From assembly GCA_037138335.1 (NCBI GenBank), contig JBAXIO010000003.1, forward strand, positions 265,263 to 329,262: a DNA stretch of 64,000 bases, read 5' to 3'. The position numbers and the translations under genes are program-made. Below the pieces are notes generated by a model, which did no database searches, had not been told where the DNA came from, and saw only the letters and a program-made list of their open reading frames with translations. Each line of letters begins with the position of its first letter. Position 1 is the stretch's first letter. Source of the stretch: CAIRDP01 sp037138335. GTDB taxonomy: Bacteria > Bacteroidota > Bacteroidia > Bacteroidales > FEN-979. This document shows positions 44,832 to 53,526 of this stretch, piece after piece.

Positions 44832-45674
44832 ATGCAATGGCGCCCCCTCTTGTTTGCTCTTATTCTGCTAGCTTCCTGTTCGGGTTTCTTTAAAAAGAAA
44901 ACCGAAGGCTCGCTTGCAAGGGTATACAATGATTACCTGTTTGAATCGGACCTGAAGGGGGTAGTCCCTCCCGGCAGCTCCGCCAAAGACAGTATAATGA
45001 TGGTAAAATCCTATGTGGATAACTGGGTAAGACAACGCCTTATATTGCACCAGGCTGAGAAGAATCTTCAAAGTTCACAGCTGGATTTCACCAAACAGCT
45101 TGAAAATTACAAGAACTCCCTTATCATCTTTGAATACGAAAACCAGCTCATCCGCCAGAAACTCGATACGGTGATTACAGATGAGGAAATTACCAATTAT
45201 TACAATATCAACCCGAATACCTTCCTTGTCAGGGATAACGTCGTAAGGATTCAGTATGCAAAACTTCCCCTGAAATCAAAATTTATTCCAAAGGTGCGGA
45301 TGCTGCTCCTTTCCGATAAACCGGATGACAGGAACAAACTTGCCGATCTTTGCGAGCAGCAGTCTTTTGCCTATTTCATCGACGACCAGAAATGGATCTA
45401 TTTTACCGACCTCATGAACCAGGTTCCATTAAGGCCTTCCGACCAGGCCGAGTTCCTGAGTAAAAACAGGCAGGTGGAGGTTAACGACAATACATTTACT
45501 TACCTGATCCGTTTCAGGGAATATAAGCTCAGGGACAGTAATTCCCCGCTGGAGCTCGAGAAACGAAAAATTCATGATATCATACTGAACAAAAGGAAAA
45601 TGGAACTCCTGGGAAAGATGCATGAATACATCTATCAGAATGCAATGAAACAAAACGATTTTGAAGTATTTTAA
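44832..45674 (+). CDS. Lipoprotein of the SurA-neighbourhood, chaperone-like
   Basis: 280 aa. The lipobox L-L-A-S-C near residue 16 marks it as a lipoprotein. It is highly charged and helical, with a W-V-R-Q-R-L-I-L-H-Q-A-E-K-N-L segment like the N-terminal chaperone domain of SurA/PrsA proteins and a D-E-E-I-T-N-Y-Y-N motif common in them. No parvulin catalytic domain can be seen, so isomerase activity is unlikely. It lies 14 nt after one foldase gene and 21 nt before another. A role in outer-membrane protein folding is inferred from context only. Confidence 0.65.
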   Translation: MQWRPLLFALILLASCSGFFKKKTEGSLARVYNDYLFESDLKGVVPPGSSAKDSIMMVKSYVDNWVRQRLILHQAEKNLQSSQLDFTKQLENYKNSLIIFEYENQLIRQKLDTVITDEEITNYYNINPNTFLVRDNVVRIQYAKLPLKSKFIPKVRMLLLSDKPDDRNKLADLCEQQSFAYFIDDQKWIYFTDLMNQVPLRPSDQAEFLSKNRQVEVNDNTFTYLIRFREYKLRDSNSPLELEKRKIHDIILNKRKMELLGKMHEYIYQNAMKQNDFEVF

Positions 45675-45695
45675 TTTTTCTAAGGAATCTCAGTC

Positions 45696-47066
45696 ATGCA
45701 GTTAAACCGAAGCCTTGTCCTGATCATTTTAATATGCTTATCCGCCCAGTTAAGAGTATTTGCCCAGCAGCCCCAGGATACGGTAATTGATGGAGTTATT
45801 GCCGTAGTTGGCGGGAACATGGTTCTTAAATCGGATATCGAAGGCCAGTACCTCCAGCTCAGGGGCCAGGGTGTCATTAAAGGGAGCCCCGATAAGGTCA
45901 AATGCCAGATCCTCGACAAACTGCTATATATGAAACTGCTCCTGCACCAGGCCCAGGTCGACAGTATTAAAGTTACAGATGCACAGGTGGAAGCCGAAAT
46001 GGACAGGCGTATGAGGTACTTCATCTCCCAGGCAGGGTCCCCTGAAAAACTGGAGGAATATTACGGGAAATCCCTCCTTGAAATCAAAAGTGAGCTTAAG
46101 GAAATTATCAGGGAACAGATGCTGACCGAACAGGAAGAAGCCAAGGTCACTAAAGATATAACCACGACCCCGTCGGAAGTTAAAAGCTTTTACAAAAAAA
46201 TCGATAAAGACAGCATCCCGCTGATCAACGCCGAGTTCGAGATAGGCCTTATCATTAAACAGCCTGTCATAGGCCAGGAAGAGAAACAAATCGTGATCAA
46301 TAAACTCAAAGGCTTCAAAGATAGAATTGCAAAAGGGGATGAATTTGCAACCCTTGCCGTTTTGTACTCTGAGGATCCCGGCTCGGCTAAACAGGGAGGG
46401 GAATTGGGCATGTTCAAAAGAGGCGACATGAGGCCCGAGTTTGAAGCCGCTGCGTTCAAACTGAAAACCGCCGGGGAAGTTTCCGATATAGTGGAAACAG
46501 AAGACGGGTTCCATATTTTGCAGCTTATCGAAAGAAGGGGCGAATACATCAATGTAAGACATATCCTTCTGCAACCCCAGGTTTCAATGGCAAACCTGAA
46601 CAGGGCCAAAGCCACCCTCGACAGCGTGGTTGTGATGATCACCGCCAAAAAAATATCCTTCGACCAGGCAGTCATCAGGTACTCCGATGACCCTTCCAAG
46701 AATAACGGCGGACTGGTTGTCAATAACGCAACCGGGACTACCCGCTTTGAGGCAAGCCAGCTCTCCCAGCTTGATCCTAAAGTGTTTTTCATTGTTGATA
46801 AACTCAAGGTCGGTGAAGTCAGCTCGTCGGTTCTTATGAAAACCGAAAGGGGCAAGCAGGAATACAGGATGTACTATCTTAAAGACAGGACAAGCCCCCA
46901 CCGTGCCAACCTGGAAAATGATTATGCGCGGATTCAGCAGATGACCCTCAACCAGAAAAAGGAAAAAGTTATTAATCAATGGGTAACCCAGAAATTGCCT
47001 GGAACATATATTAAAATCTCCGGGCAATATGCACATTGCGAATTTACTAGAAAATGGATACGTTAA
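45696..47066 (+). CDS. SurA-like peptidyl-prolyl isomerase
   Basis: 456 aa. A signal peptide (to about residue 25) is followed by a SurA N-terminal helical domain (about 28-170, opening D-G-V-I-A-V-V-G-G-N-M-V-L-K-S-D-I as in SurA) and two parvulin-like domains. The first (about 175-280) has S-E-D-P-G-S-A, G-G-E-L-G-M-F and E-D-G-F-H-I-L-Q. The second (about 285-400) has H-I-L-L and a degenerate S-D-D-P-S-K-N-N-G-G-L. Periplasmic chaperone for outer-membrane proteins by family. Its 3' end overlaps the moxR start by 13 nt. Confidence 0.9.
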   Translation: MQLNRSLVLIILICLSAQLRVFAQQPQDTVIDGVIAVVGGNMVLKSDIEGQYLQLRGQGVIKGSPDKVKCQILDKLLYMKLLLHQAQVDSIKVTDAQVEAEMDRRMRYFISQAGSPEKLEEYYGKSLLEIKSELKEIIREQMLTEQEEAKVTKDITTTPSEVKSFYKKIDKDSIPLINAEFEIGLIIKQPVIGQEEKQIVINKLKGFKDRIAKGDEFATLAVLYSEDPGSAKQGGELGMFKRGDMRPEFEAAAFKLKTAGEVSDIVETEDGFHILQLIERRGEYINVRHILLQPQVSMANLNRAKATLDSVVVMITAKKISFDQAVIRYSDDPSKNNGGLVVNNATGTTRFEASQLSQLDPKVFFIVDKLKVGEVSSSVLMKTERGKQEYRMYYLKDRTSPHRANLENDYARIQQMTLNQKKEKVINQWVTQKLPGTYIKISGQYAHCEFTRKWIR

Positions 47067-48040
47067 ACACTCATAGCCTGCCATATAAATCAGATGTTGA
47101 AGCTGTTGATGCCCTGGTAGGGAAATATGCCCTTCTGAAACAGGAAATTGCCAAAGTTATTGAAGGCCAGAAAGAAGTGATCGACGGCCTCCTGATCTCG
47201 GTATTCAGCAGGGGGCATTGTCTCCTCGTGGGGGTGCCTGGCCTGGCCAAAACCCTGATGGTCCATACCATCTCAAACGTTCTCGGCCTCAGCTTTAACC
47301 GGATTCAGTTTACGCCCGATCTTATGCCCTCCGATATAATAGGAACTGAGATCCTGGATGAATCGAGGCACTTTCGCTTTATCAAAGGACCCGTTTTTGC
47401 AAATATTATCCTGGCGGATGAGATAAACCGTACCCCTCCGAAAACCCAGAGTGCCCTGCTCGAAGCTATGCAGGAAAAAGCGGTCACTGTTGCCGGGCAA
47501 ACTTATCACCTCGATGAACCTTTCTTTGTGCTTGCAACCCAGAACCCCATTGAACAGGAAGGCACATATCCTTTGCCTGAAGCCCAGCTTGACCGGTTTA
47601 TGTTTAACATATGGCTGGATTATCCTTCTCATGAGGAGGAGGTCAGCATTATGAAAATGACAACCTCCGATAAAATTGCCAGACCTGAAGTTGTGCTGAA
47701 TGCCTCCGAGATTCTGTTCTTCCAGAATCTCATCCGCAAGATACCGGTACCTGAAAACGTATATAATTACTCGGTCGGCCTTGCTTCAAAAACACGGCCA
47801 GGAACACCGGGGGCAGATGCCTGGGCAAAAGAATACCTTACCTGGGGGGCCGGCCCAAGGGCTTCCCAGAACCTGATCATCGGGGCAAAATGCCATGCCG
47901 TTTTAAAAGGGAAATATTCACCTGATATTGAGGATGTAAAAGCGGTCGCAATTCCCGTTCTAAGGCACAGGATTGTAAGAAATTATAAAGCAGAAGCCGA
48001 AGGTATTCGCGAAGAAGCTATTATAAAACATCTTTTATAG
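47054..48040 (+). CDS. MoxR-family AAA+ ATPase
   Basis: Cytoplasmic AAA+ chaperone-like ATPase, 328 aa. Walker A is G-V-P-G-L-A-K-T near residue 60 and Walker B is I-L-A-D-E-I-N-R near 120. The sensor region has A-T-Q-N-P-I-E-Q-E-G-T-Y-P-L-P-E-A-Q-L-D-R, a strong MoxR signature. MoxR proteins usually sit beside DUF58 and von Willebrand A genes, which they help assemble. None is present here: the next genes are pstSCAB. The start overlaps the surA-like gene by 13 nt, and no later Met fits the family start. Confidence 0.93.
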   Translation: MDTLNTHSLPYKSDVEAVDALVGKYALLKQEIAKVIEGQKEVIDGLLISVFSRGHCLLVGVPGLAKTLMVHTISNVLGLSFNRIQFTPDLMPSDIIGTEILDESRHFRFIKGPVFANIILADEINRTPPKTQSALLEAMQEKAVTVAGQTYHLDEPFFVLATQNPIEQEGTYPLPEAQLDRFMFNIWLDYPSHEEEVSIMKMTTSDKIARPEVVLNASEILFFQNLIRKIPVPENVYNYSVGLASKTRPGTPGADAWAKEYLTWGAGPRASQNLIIGAKCHAVLKGKYSPDIEDVKAVAIPVLRHRIVRNYKAEAEGIREEAIIKHLL

Positions 48041-48058
48041 TGAAATATTTCACCTTTT

Positions 48059-48090
48059 AAGAATTCTCCTTCCGGCTTGAATTCTTTTAA
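48059..48090 (+). terminator. Hairpin with T-rich tail after moxR
   Basis: AAGAATTC (48059-48066) and GAATTCTT (48079-48086) form a perfect 8-bp stem with a 12-nt loop, followed by TTTT-AAAA. It is placed 18 nt after the moxR stop and about 30 nt before pstS. It could end the foldase-moxR transcript or be an operator for the pst genes. Confidence 0.5.
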
Positions 48091-48117
48091 AATAATTTCG
48101 CGGAAATTTCTCTCGAC

Positions 48118-49098
48118 ATGAACCTGAAGAACTCTTCTCAACTGGTTACACTTTTGATTCTTGCCGGTATTTTCGGCATGCTTGTTTCCTGCAGGCATAA
48201 TGATAACCCTGTTTCAACCAAAGACTCACTTAAAGGCAAGATCACTATTTCGGGCGCCTTTGCCCTGTATCCCCTTACAATACGATGGGCTGAAGAATTC
48301 AGGAAGATCCATCCGGGTGTCACTATCAATATCTCTGCCGGGGGAGCAGGGAAAGGCATGGCCGACGCCCTCTCAAAGATGGTCGACCTGGGAATGTACT
48401 CCAAGGAAGTGAGCCCCGAGGAAAAGGCCAAAGGCGCCTGGTCCCTGGCCTGCGCCAAAGATGCTGTGCTGCCGGTGATGAATGCATCAAACCCCCTGGT
48501 TAAGACCATACGGGCTACCGGTGTGACCAGGGATAAATTTTACGGGATCTTTATTTCGGGAAATGTCAAAACCTGGGGCCAGCTCATCGGCATTAAAGAT
48601 GCAAATACAATGGAGGTCTTCACCCGCTCCGACGCATGCGGGGCTGCCGATATGTGGGCCAAATTCATGATGAATAAAAAACAGGAGGACCTGCAGGGGA
48701 TAGGGGTGAATGGCGACCCGGGTGTTGCAGATGCCGTGAGGAAGACTCTTTATGGAATAGGCTTTAACAACCTGAATTTTGTATTTGACGTCCAGAGCCG
48801 CAAACCATACCAGGGCCTTTCGGTTATCCCTATCGACATTAACGGAAACGGGAAGTTAGACAAGGAAGAGGATTTTTACCATTCCATTGATGAGGTTATG
48901 ACCGCTATTAACGATGGTAAGTACCCTTCTCCCCCTGCCCGCAAGCTTTATTTTGTGTCGGGAGGCAAACCTACAGGTAAACTTGTGCTGGCTTTTCTTA
49001 ATTTTATACTCTCCGACGGACAGAAATTTGTAAATGAAGCAGGCTATGTGCGGCTGAAAGATGAGGTCATCAAGGGAGAGTTGAACAAATTATTGTGA
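48118..49098 (+). CDS. pstS: Phosphate ABC transporter substrate-binding lipoprotein
   Basis: 326 aa. The lipobox (G-M-L-V-S-C near residue 25) anchors it to the membrane. The mature domain opens with I-T-I-S-G-A-F-A-L-Y-P-L, followed by I-S-A-G-G-A-G-K-G, matching PstS-type phosphate binders. F-T-R-S-D-A-C-G-A-A-D-M-W is the second phosphate-contact segment. Residues about 240-251 read D-I-N-G-N-G-K-L-D-K-E-E, a canonical EF-hand-like calcium loop. First gene of pstSCAB; pstC starts one base after its stop. Confidence 0.92.
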   Translation: MNLKNSSQLVTLLILAGIFGMLVSCRHNDNPVSTKDSLKGKITISGAFALYPLTIRWAEEFRKIHPGVTINISAGGAGKGMADALSKMVDLGMYSKEVSPEEKAKGAWSLACAKDAVLPVMNASNPLVKTIRATGVTRDKFYGIFISGNVKTWGQLIGIKDANTMEVFTRSDACGAADMWAKFMMNKKQEDLQGIGVNGDPGVADAVRKTLYGIGFNNLNFVFDVQSRKPYQGLSVIPIDINGNGKLDKEEDFYHSIDEVMTAINDGKYPSPPARKLYFVSGGKPTGKLVLAFLNFILSDGQKFVNEAGYVRLKDEVIKGELNKLL

Positions 49099-49099
49099 T

Positions 49100-49990
49100 A
49101 TGTACCTACTGAACAGGCAACAAAGGCATGTTGTGAATTACAGCTGGATGCTTTTCAGCCTGCTCATCATTGCCTTCCTGCCTTTCATGCTGTTCGGGGG
49201 CCTTTATTTCAAATCCTTCCTTCTGCTGAAAAGCTACACCCTGAAAGACCTTATCTTTTCGCATTCATGGCACCCTTCCAGGGGAGAATTCGGATTTTAT
49301 CCCTTTATAGTAGGCTCGGTATGGGTAACCCTCCTGGCTATTGTCATCTCCACGCCTATATGCCTTCTTACGGCCATCAATGTGACCCAGTATGCAAAAA
49401 AACGCTTCCTGAGGATCATGCACCCTGTGATCGATATCCTCGCCGGCATCCCTTCGGTGGTATACGGTGTCTGGGGCATACTGGTCATCGTCCCTTTCAT
49501 CTCACGTTACCTCGGACCCTGGTTCGGGATACAGACCATGGGATACAGCATTCTTGCGGGAGCCCTTGTTCTGAGTGTCATGATAATTCCGTTCATACTG
49601 AATATAATGATCGAGATCTTCAGGACAATACCTACTGAACTCAAGGAAGCAACCCTCTCGCTGGGTGCGACCAAATGGCAGATGGTCAAGCATGTGCTTT
49701 TGCGCAAAGCCCTCCCGGGTATCATTGCATCGGTGGGTTTCGGGCTTGCAAGGGCTTTCGGCGAAACCATGGCCGTACTGATGGTCGTGGGGAATGTAAT
49801 TAAGGTGCCTCATTCGGTGTTTGACCCCGGATACACATTGCCGGCCCTGATCGCAAACAATTACGGGGAGGTGCTGTCCATTCCCCAGTATGATTCGGCC
49901 CTGATGTTTGCAGCCCTGCTGCTGCTGGTGGTCTCGCTGTTCTTTAACCTCCTCATGCATTTCTTTATAGCCAGGTATAATAAGTACTGA
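49100..49990 (+). CDS. pstC: Phosphate ABC transporter permease PstC
   Basis: 296 aa inner-membrane permease with six helices of the binding-protein-dependent transport fold. The coupling motif E-A-T-L-S-L-G-A-T-K-W-Q (about 177-188) contacts the ATPase, and G-I-P-S-V-V-Y-G is typical of PstC/PstA. One base separates it from pstS and one from pstA, so the four subunits are made together. Confidence 0.94.
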   Translation: MYLLNRQQRHVVNYSWMLFSLLIIAFLPFMLFGGLYFKSFLLLKSYTLKDLIFSHSWHPSRGEFGFYPFIVGSVWVTLLAIVISTPICLLTAINVTQYAKKRFLRIMHPVIDILAGIPSVVYGVWGILVIVPFISRYLGPWFGIQTMGYSILAGALVLSVMIIPFILNIMIEIFRTIPTELKEATLSLGATKWQMVKHVLLRKALPGIIASVGFGLARAFGETMAVLMVVGNVIKVPHSVFDPGYTLPALIANNYGEVLSIPQYDSALMFAALLLLVVSLFFNLLMHFFIARYNKY

Positions 49991-49991
49991 A

Positions 49992-50849
49992 ATGAAAAGG
50001 ACACTGAAAGCGGAAGAAACATTTTTCAGGATACTGATGAACCTGACAACAGCCATCATTCTTATTATCCTTGGAATCATCATTTACAGTGTCTTTGAAA
50101 AAGGGATGAAAGCCATGTCGTGGGAAATGCTGACTTCAGTGCCCAGCGGGGGGTATTATTACGGCAAAGGAGGGGGCATCCTGAATGCTATCGTGGGTTC
50201 GCTTGTCCTTGCCATCGGAGCAACAGTGCTTGCTTTTCTGATCGGATTGCCTGTTTCGCTGTATATGAACGTTTTCCTGGTAAGGCGTAAAAAACTGGTC
50301 AACCTTATCCGTTTCATCCTTGACCTGATCTGGGGTGTGCCTTCAATAGTATACGGCGCTTTCGGCTTTACCCTGATGGTGTTTATCGGCTTACAGACTT
50401 CCCTGCTGGCGGGTATCATCACCGTGACATTGTTTATCCTTCCTATCATGATAAGGTCAATGGATGAGATCCTGAGGACGGTCCCCATGGGGCTTTCCGA
50501 AGCCACCTATTCCCTCGGGAGCAACAAATCGGAACTTGCTTTTAAAATCTTTACCAGGCAATCGGTATCGGGTATTATCACCGCGGTCCTTCTTTCTTTC
50601 GGACGTGCCATCGGCGATGCCGCCTCGGTACTGTTCACGGCGGGATATACCGATAACCTGCCCAACTCGCTGATGGAACCGGTGGCTACACTTCCTCTCT
50701 CAATATTTTTCCAGCTCGCTTCACCTGTACCTGAGGTCCAGGCAAGGGCTTATGCATCGGCTCTTGTGCTTACTATTATTATTCTCATAGTCAGCCTGTT
50801 TTCACGCGGGATCGGGAAACGTTACCATAAAACCAAAATAAATTTCTGA
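49992..50849 (+). CDS. pstA: Phosphate ABC transporter permease PstA
   Basis: 285 aa, the second permease half, with six helices. The coupling motif E-A-T-Y-S-L-G-S-N-K-S-E and the G-V-P-S-I-V-Y-G-A-F-G segment place it in the PstA family. It starts one base after pstC and ends 10 nt before pstB. Confidence 0.94.
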   Translation: MKRTLKAEETFFRILMNLTTAIILIILGIIIYSVFEKGMKAMSWEMLTSVPSGGYYYGKGGGILNAIVGSLVLAIGATVLAFLIGLPVSLYMNVFLVRRKKLVNLIRFILDLIWGVPSIVYGAFGFTLMVFIGLQTSLLAGIITVTLFILPIMIRSMDEILRTVPMGLSEATYSLGSNKSELAFKIFTRQSVSGIITAVLLSFGRAIGDAASVLFTAGYTDNLPNSLMEPVATLPLSIFFQLASPVPEVQARAYASALVLTIIILIVSLFSRGIGKRYHKTKINF

Positions 50850-50859
50850 TCTTCGCATT

Positions 50860-51615
50860 ATGGAGACTGCCATTAAAATAAAGGATCTTAATGTTTTTGC
50901 CGGTAAGACACAGATCCTTCATGATATCAATGTAGAGATCCCGAAAAACAAGATCACGGTGATCCTCGGACCCTCCGGTTGCGGTAAAACCACCCTTCTC
51001 AAATGCATGAACCGCCTCACCGACCTTTATCCCGAGCTTAAGGTAAGCGGTGAGATCCTGATCAACGACAAGAACATTTTCGATCCCGGCGCCGATATCA
51101 GCAAACTCAGGCAGAGTATGGGCCTCCTCTCACAAAGGCCATACCCCCTGCCGATGACCATCTACAATAATATAGCTTATGCCCTGAAACTTAGGGGGGT
51201 AAGGGGCAGGAGAAAACAAAGCATCCTGGTCATGGATTACCTCAGGCAGGCCAATCTCTATGAAGAGGTCAGGAAACGCTTAAGGGAACCCGCCTCACGA
51301 CTGTCGATAGGGCAGCAGCAACGGCTTTGCCTCGCCCGCGGACTGGCTGTGAACCCCGAAATCATTCTTGCCGACGAACCCACCTCCGCCCTCGACCCCA
51401 TCTCCAGCCGTTTCATAGATGAGAAATTCCAGGAGATCAAACCCCACTTTACGATTGTGGTAGTCACCCATGTCCTCCGCCAGGCCCGGCGAATAGCCGA
51501 CAACGTCATCTTTATGTACATGGGCGAAGTCGTCGAACAGGGCCCCGCAAAAGATTTCTTCGAAAACCCGCAGGAAGATAAAACCAAATCATACCTGGAG
51601 GGGATGTTCAATTAA
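50860..51615 (+). CDS. pstB: Phosphate ABC transporter ATP-binding protein PstB
   Basis: 251 aa ATPase powering phosphate uptake. Walker A is G-P-S-G-C-G-K-T, the Q-loop L-L-S-Q-R-P-Y-P-L-P, the signature L-S-I-G-Q-Q-Q-R and Walker B I-I-L-A-D-E-P-T. The His switch is in V-V-V-T-H. The length matches PstB. phoU, the usual next gene, is absent: a repeat-filled gap and a convergent gene follow. Confidence 0.95.
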   Translation: METAIKIKDLNVFAGKTQILHDINVEIPKNKITVILGPSGCGKTTLLKCMNRLTDLYPELKVSGEILINDKNIFDPGADISKLRQSMGLLSQRPYPLPMTIYNNIAYALKLRGVRGRRKQSILVMDYLRQANLYEEVRKRLREPASRLSIGQQQRLCLARGLAVNPEIILADEPTSALDPISSRFIDEKFQEIKPHFTIVVVTHVLRQARRIADNVIFMYMGEVVEQGPAKDFFENPQEDKTKSYLEGMFN

Positions 51616-51635
51616 TTTACGAAGTACGATTTACG

Positions 51636-51650
51636 TTCGGCGAAGCCGAA
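51636..51650. repeat. Perfect 6-bp stem hairpin in the gap after pstB
   Basis: TTCGGC-GAA-GCCGAA, 21 nt after the pstB stop, preceded by a TTTACGAAGTACGATTTACG quasi-repeat. No T-run follows, so termination is uncertain. The hairpin has a tight GNA-type loop. Confidence 0.5.
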
Positions 51651-51713
51651 ATGAGCACCAATAAAATTAACAATATTGCGAATAATTGCGAATTGCAATG
51701 TTCAAATTGACCG

Positions 51714-51769
51714 GCTGCTGACTGCCGACTGCTGACTACTGAGTGCCGACTGCTGACTGCTGACTGCAA
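51714..51769. repeat. Heptanucleotide tandem repeat array, about eight units
   Basis: Eight 7-nt units in register: GCTGCTG, ACTGCCG, ACTGCTG, ACTACTG, AGTGCCG, ACTGCTG, ACTGCTG, ACTGCAA. It occupies the gap between pstB and the convergent SBBP gene. Unit identity is high at positions A/G-C-T-G. It is not a CRISPR, since the units are contiguous without spacers. Confidence 0.85.
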
Positions 51770-51803
51770 ATCGATAAACCCGTTATTCTGCTCCCCAATA
51801 ATT

Positions 51804-53462
51804 CTACTGCTTTAGGAACTTTCCCGTAACGACCGTTTTATCGCTGGTCAGCCGGGAAAAATACAGGCCGCAGGGTAAGCCGGAAATGTCAATTTGGGTT
51901 TTGGGTTGGGTTAGTTGAAGGGTGATGAGTTCCTGCCCCTTGAGGTTGGAAATGGATAATTGACCCCGGGCCTGTACTCCTGATGTTTCTATGGTTATCT
52001 TCCCTGTTGCAGGATTTGGGGAAAAAGTAATTCTTAATGAATTTCGCAAATTGTCAATCCCTGCACCATGTCCCGATTTTGCAAGAAACATCGTAAAAGT
52101 TGTATCATTTCCGGTCCCGGTTAACCTTGTGTTGCCAAAAGCAAGTACGGGACTGTTAAACCAGCCTGCTATATAAATGTTTCCTGATGCATCCAGAGCG
52201 ATAGAATTCCCTTCATCATTACCCGTTCCTCCAACGCTGTTTGCCCAAAGTACATTTCCGCCGGTATCGTATTTCGCAATAAATGTATCCGACCGGCCTG
52301 CGTTAGTCAGCGTATCAGAGCCAAGTACGAGGGAAGTATTAAAAAAGAAACCGACCACTAACGGACATCCTGAACCATTTACTGCTACAGATCCTGCCAT
52401 TACCTCCGATATCCCGCCGGAAGATTTAGCCCAGACTATATTACCTCCTGCAGTATATTTGGCAAGAAACATATCCTCGTATCCTGTCCCCGTTAATATA
52501 ACAGACCCCAGGTTAAGGGTTTGGCTTCGAAACCATCCGGTTAAATAAAGATTCCCCGAAGTGTCAGCTGCAACACCCACTGATGCATCATCACTTTGGC
52601 CGCCGATATCTTTTGCCCAGAGTACATTCCCGCCGGCATCATATTTCACCAGGAATGCGTCACTCAAACCCGGATTGTTATTAATCAATGTAAAAGGGCC
52701 GAAGGTGATCGTGGGACTGTAAAATTTCCCTGCAACATAGGAATTCCCTGAAGCATCCGCAATAACGCTGGCTGCGTCATCATTGGCTGTACCTCCGGCA
52801 CTTTTTGCCCAGAGCACATTGCCATTCACATCGTACTTTGCGAAGAACATATCCTCACCACCTTCGCTGACCAGGACAGTTGAGCCAAAGGTAAGGCTGG
52901 GACTAATAAATCCGCCTGCTGCATAAGAATTTCCCGAAGCATCCACAGCGACGGAAACTCCCCAGTCAAAACTTGCTCCGTTTGGATTTTTTGCCCAAAG
53001 CACATTTCCGTTTGCATCGTATTTTGCAATAAGCATATCACAGGTGCCGCTACTGGTATTCGTCAACGTATCGGAGCCCAGAACAAGGGTGGGGCTGTAA
53101 AAAAAACCTGTTACATATGAATTCCCTGAAGCATCTGATACAACACAATTCAGAAAATCAAAATCGGTTCCACCTGTTTTTTTCGCCCAGAGCACATTTC
53201 CGCTTGCTGCATATTTTACAAGGCAGCCATCGGCATAACCCGAATTCGTCAGAGTATAGAAGCCAAAGGTAATAGCGGGCCCGGAAAAAACACCGGCCAT
53301 ATAGAAATTCCCTGAAGCATCAGCCGAAACGGAATTTGCTATATCCCTTCCAGTTCCGCCCGCGCTTTTTGCCCAAAGCCAGCCTGGTTTTTGAGCAAAT
53401 GTAATATTGCTTAAGAAACCAAAAACGCAAAAGAAAACGAAAAGAAAAGTTAAATTTTTCAT
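51804..53462 (-). CDS. SBBP-repeat secreted protein with type A T9SS sorting domain
   Basis: 552 aa. A signal peptide (1-23) is followed by seven repeats of about 62 residues, each opening L-W-A-K-x-x-G-G and containing D-A-S-G-N-x-Y-x-x-G and F-L-A-K-Y-D. This fits a seven-bladed beta-propeller of the SBBP class. The last about 80 residues are a Por-secretion-system tail: S-P-N-P-A-T-G-K-I-T-I, then S-N-L-K-G-Q-E, G-L-P-C-G-L-Y-F and a final V-T-G-K-F-L-K-Q. Exported by the type IX system and probably cell-surface. The ligand is unknown. It stands alone, convergent with pstB. Confidence 0.9.
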   Translation of the reverse strand: MKNLTFLFVFFCVFGFLSNITFAQKPGWLWAKSAGGTGRDIANSVSADASGNFYMAGVFSGPAITFGFYTLTNSGYADGCLVKYAASGNVLWAKKTGGTDFDFLNCVVSDASGNSYVTGFFYSPTLVLGSDTLTNTSSGTCDMLIAKYDANGNVLWAKNPNGASFDWGVSVAVDASGNSYAAGGFISPSLTFGSTVLVSEGGEDMFFAKYDVNGNVLWAKSAGGTANDDAASVIADASGNSYVAGKFYSPTITFGPFTLINNNPGLSDAFLVKYDAGGNVLWAKDIGGQSDDASVGVAADTSGNLYLTGWFRSQTLNLGSVILTGTGYEDMFLAKYTAGGNIVWAKSSGGISEVMAGSVAVNGSGCPLVVGFFFNTSLVLGSDTLTNAGRSDTFIAKYDTGGNVLWANSVGGTGNDEGNSIALDASGNIYIAGWFNSPVLAFGNTRLTGTGNDTTFTMFLAKSGHGAGIDNLRNSLRITFSPNPATGKITIETSGVQARGQLSISNLKGQELITLQLTQPKTQIDISGLPCGLYFSRLTSDKTVVTGKFLKQ

Positions 53463-53526
53463 AATGTGTTTTTGTATGTTAACAGGTATAAATCTATTGA
53501 TTAATTAATCACAGCCTCTGTAATGA

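Noticed and set aside
51714..51769. Possible CRISPR array
   Set aside because: Units are 7 nt and contiguous. There are no spacers and no cas genes in the window.
51804..53462. DNA minisatellite
   Set aside because: The repeated DNA is explained by seven protein repeats that have diverged at codon level and stay in frame.
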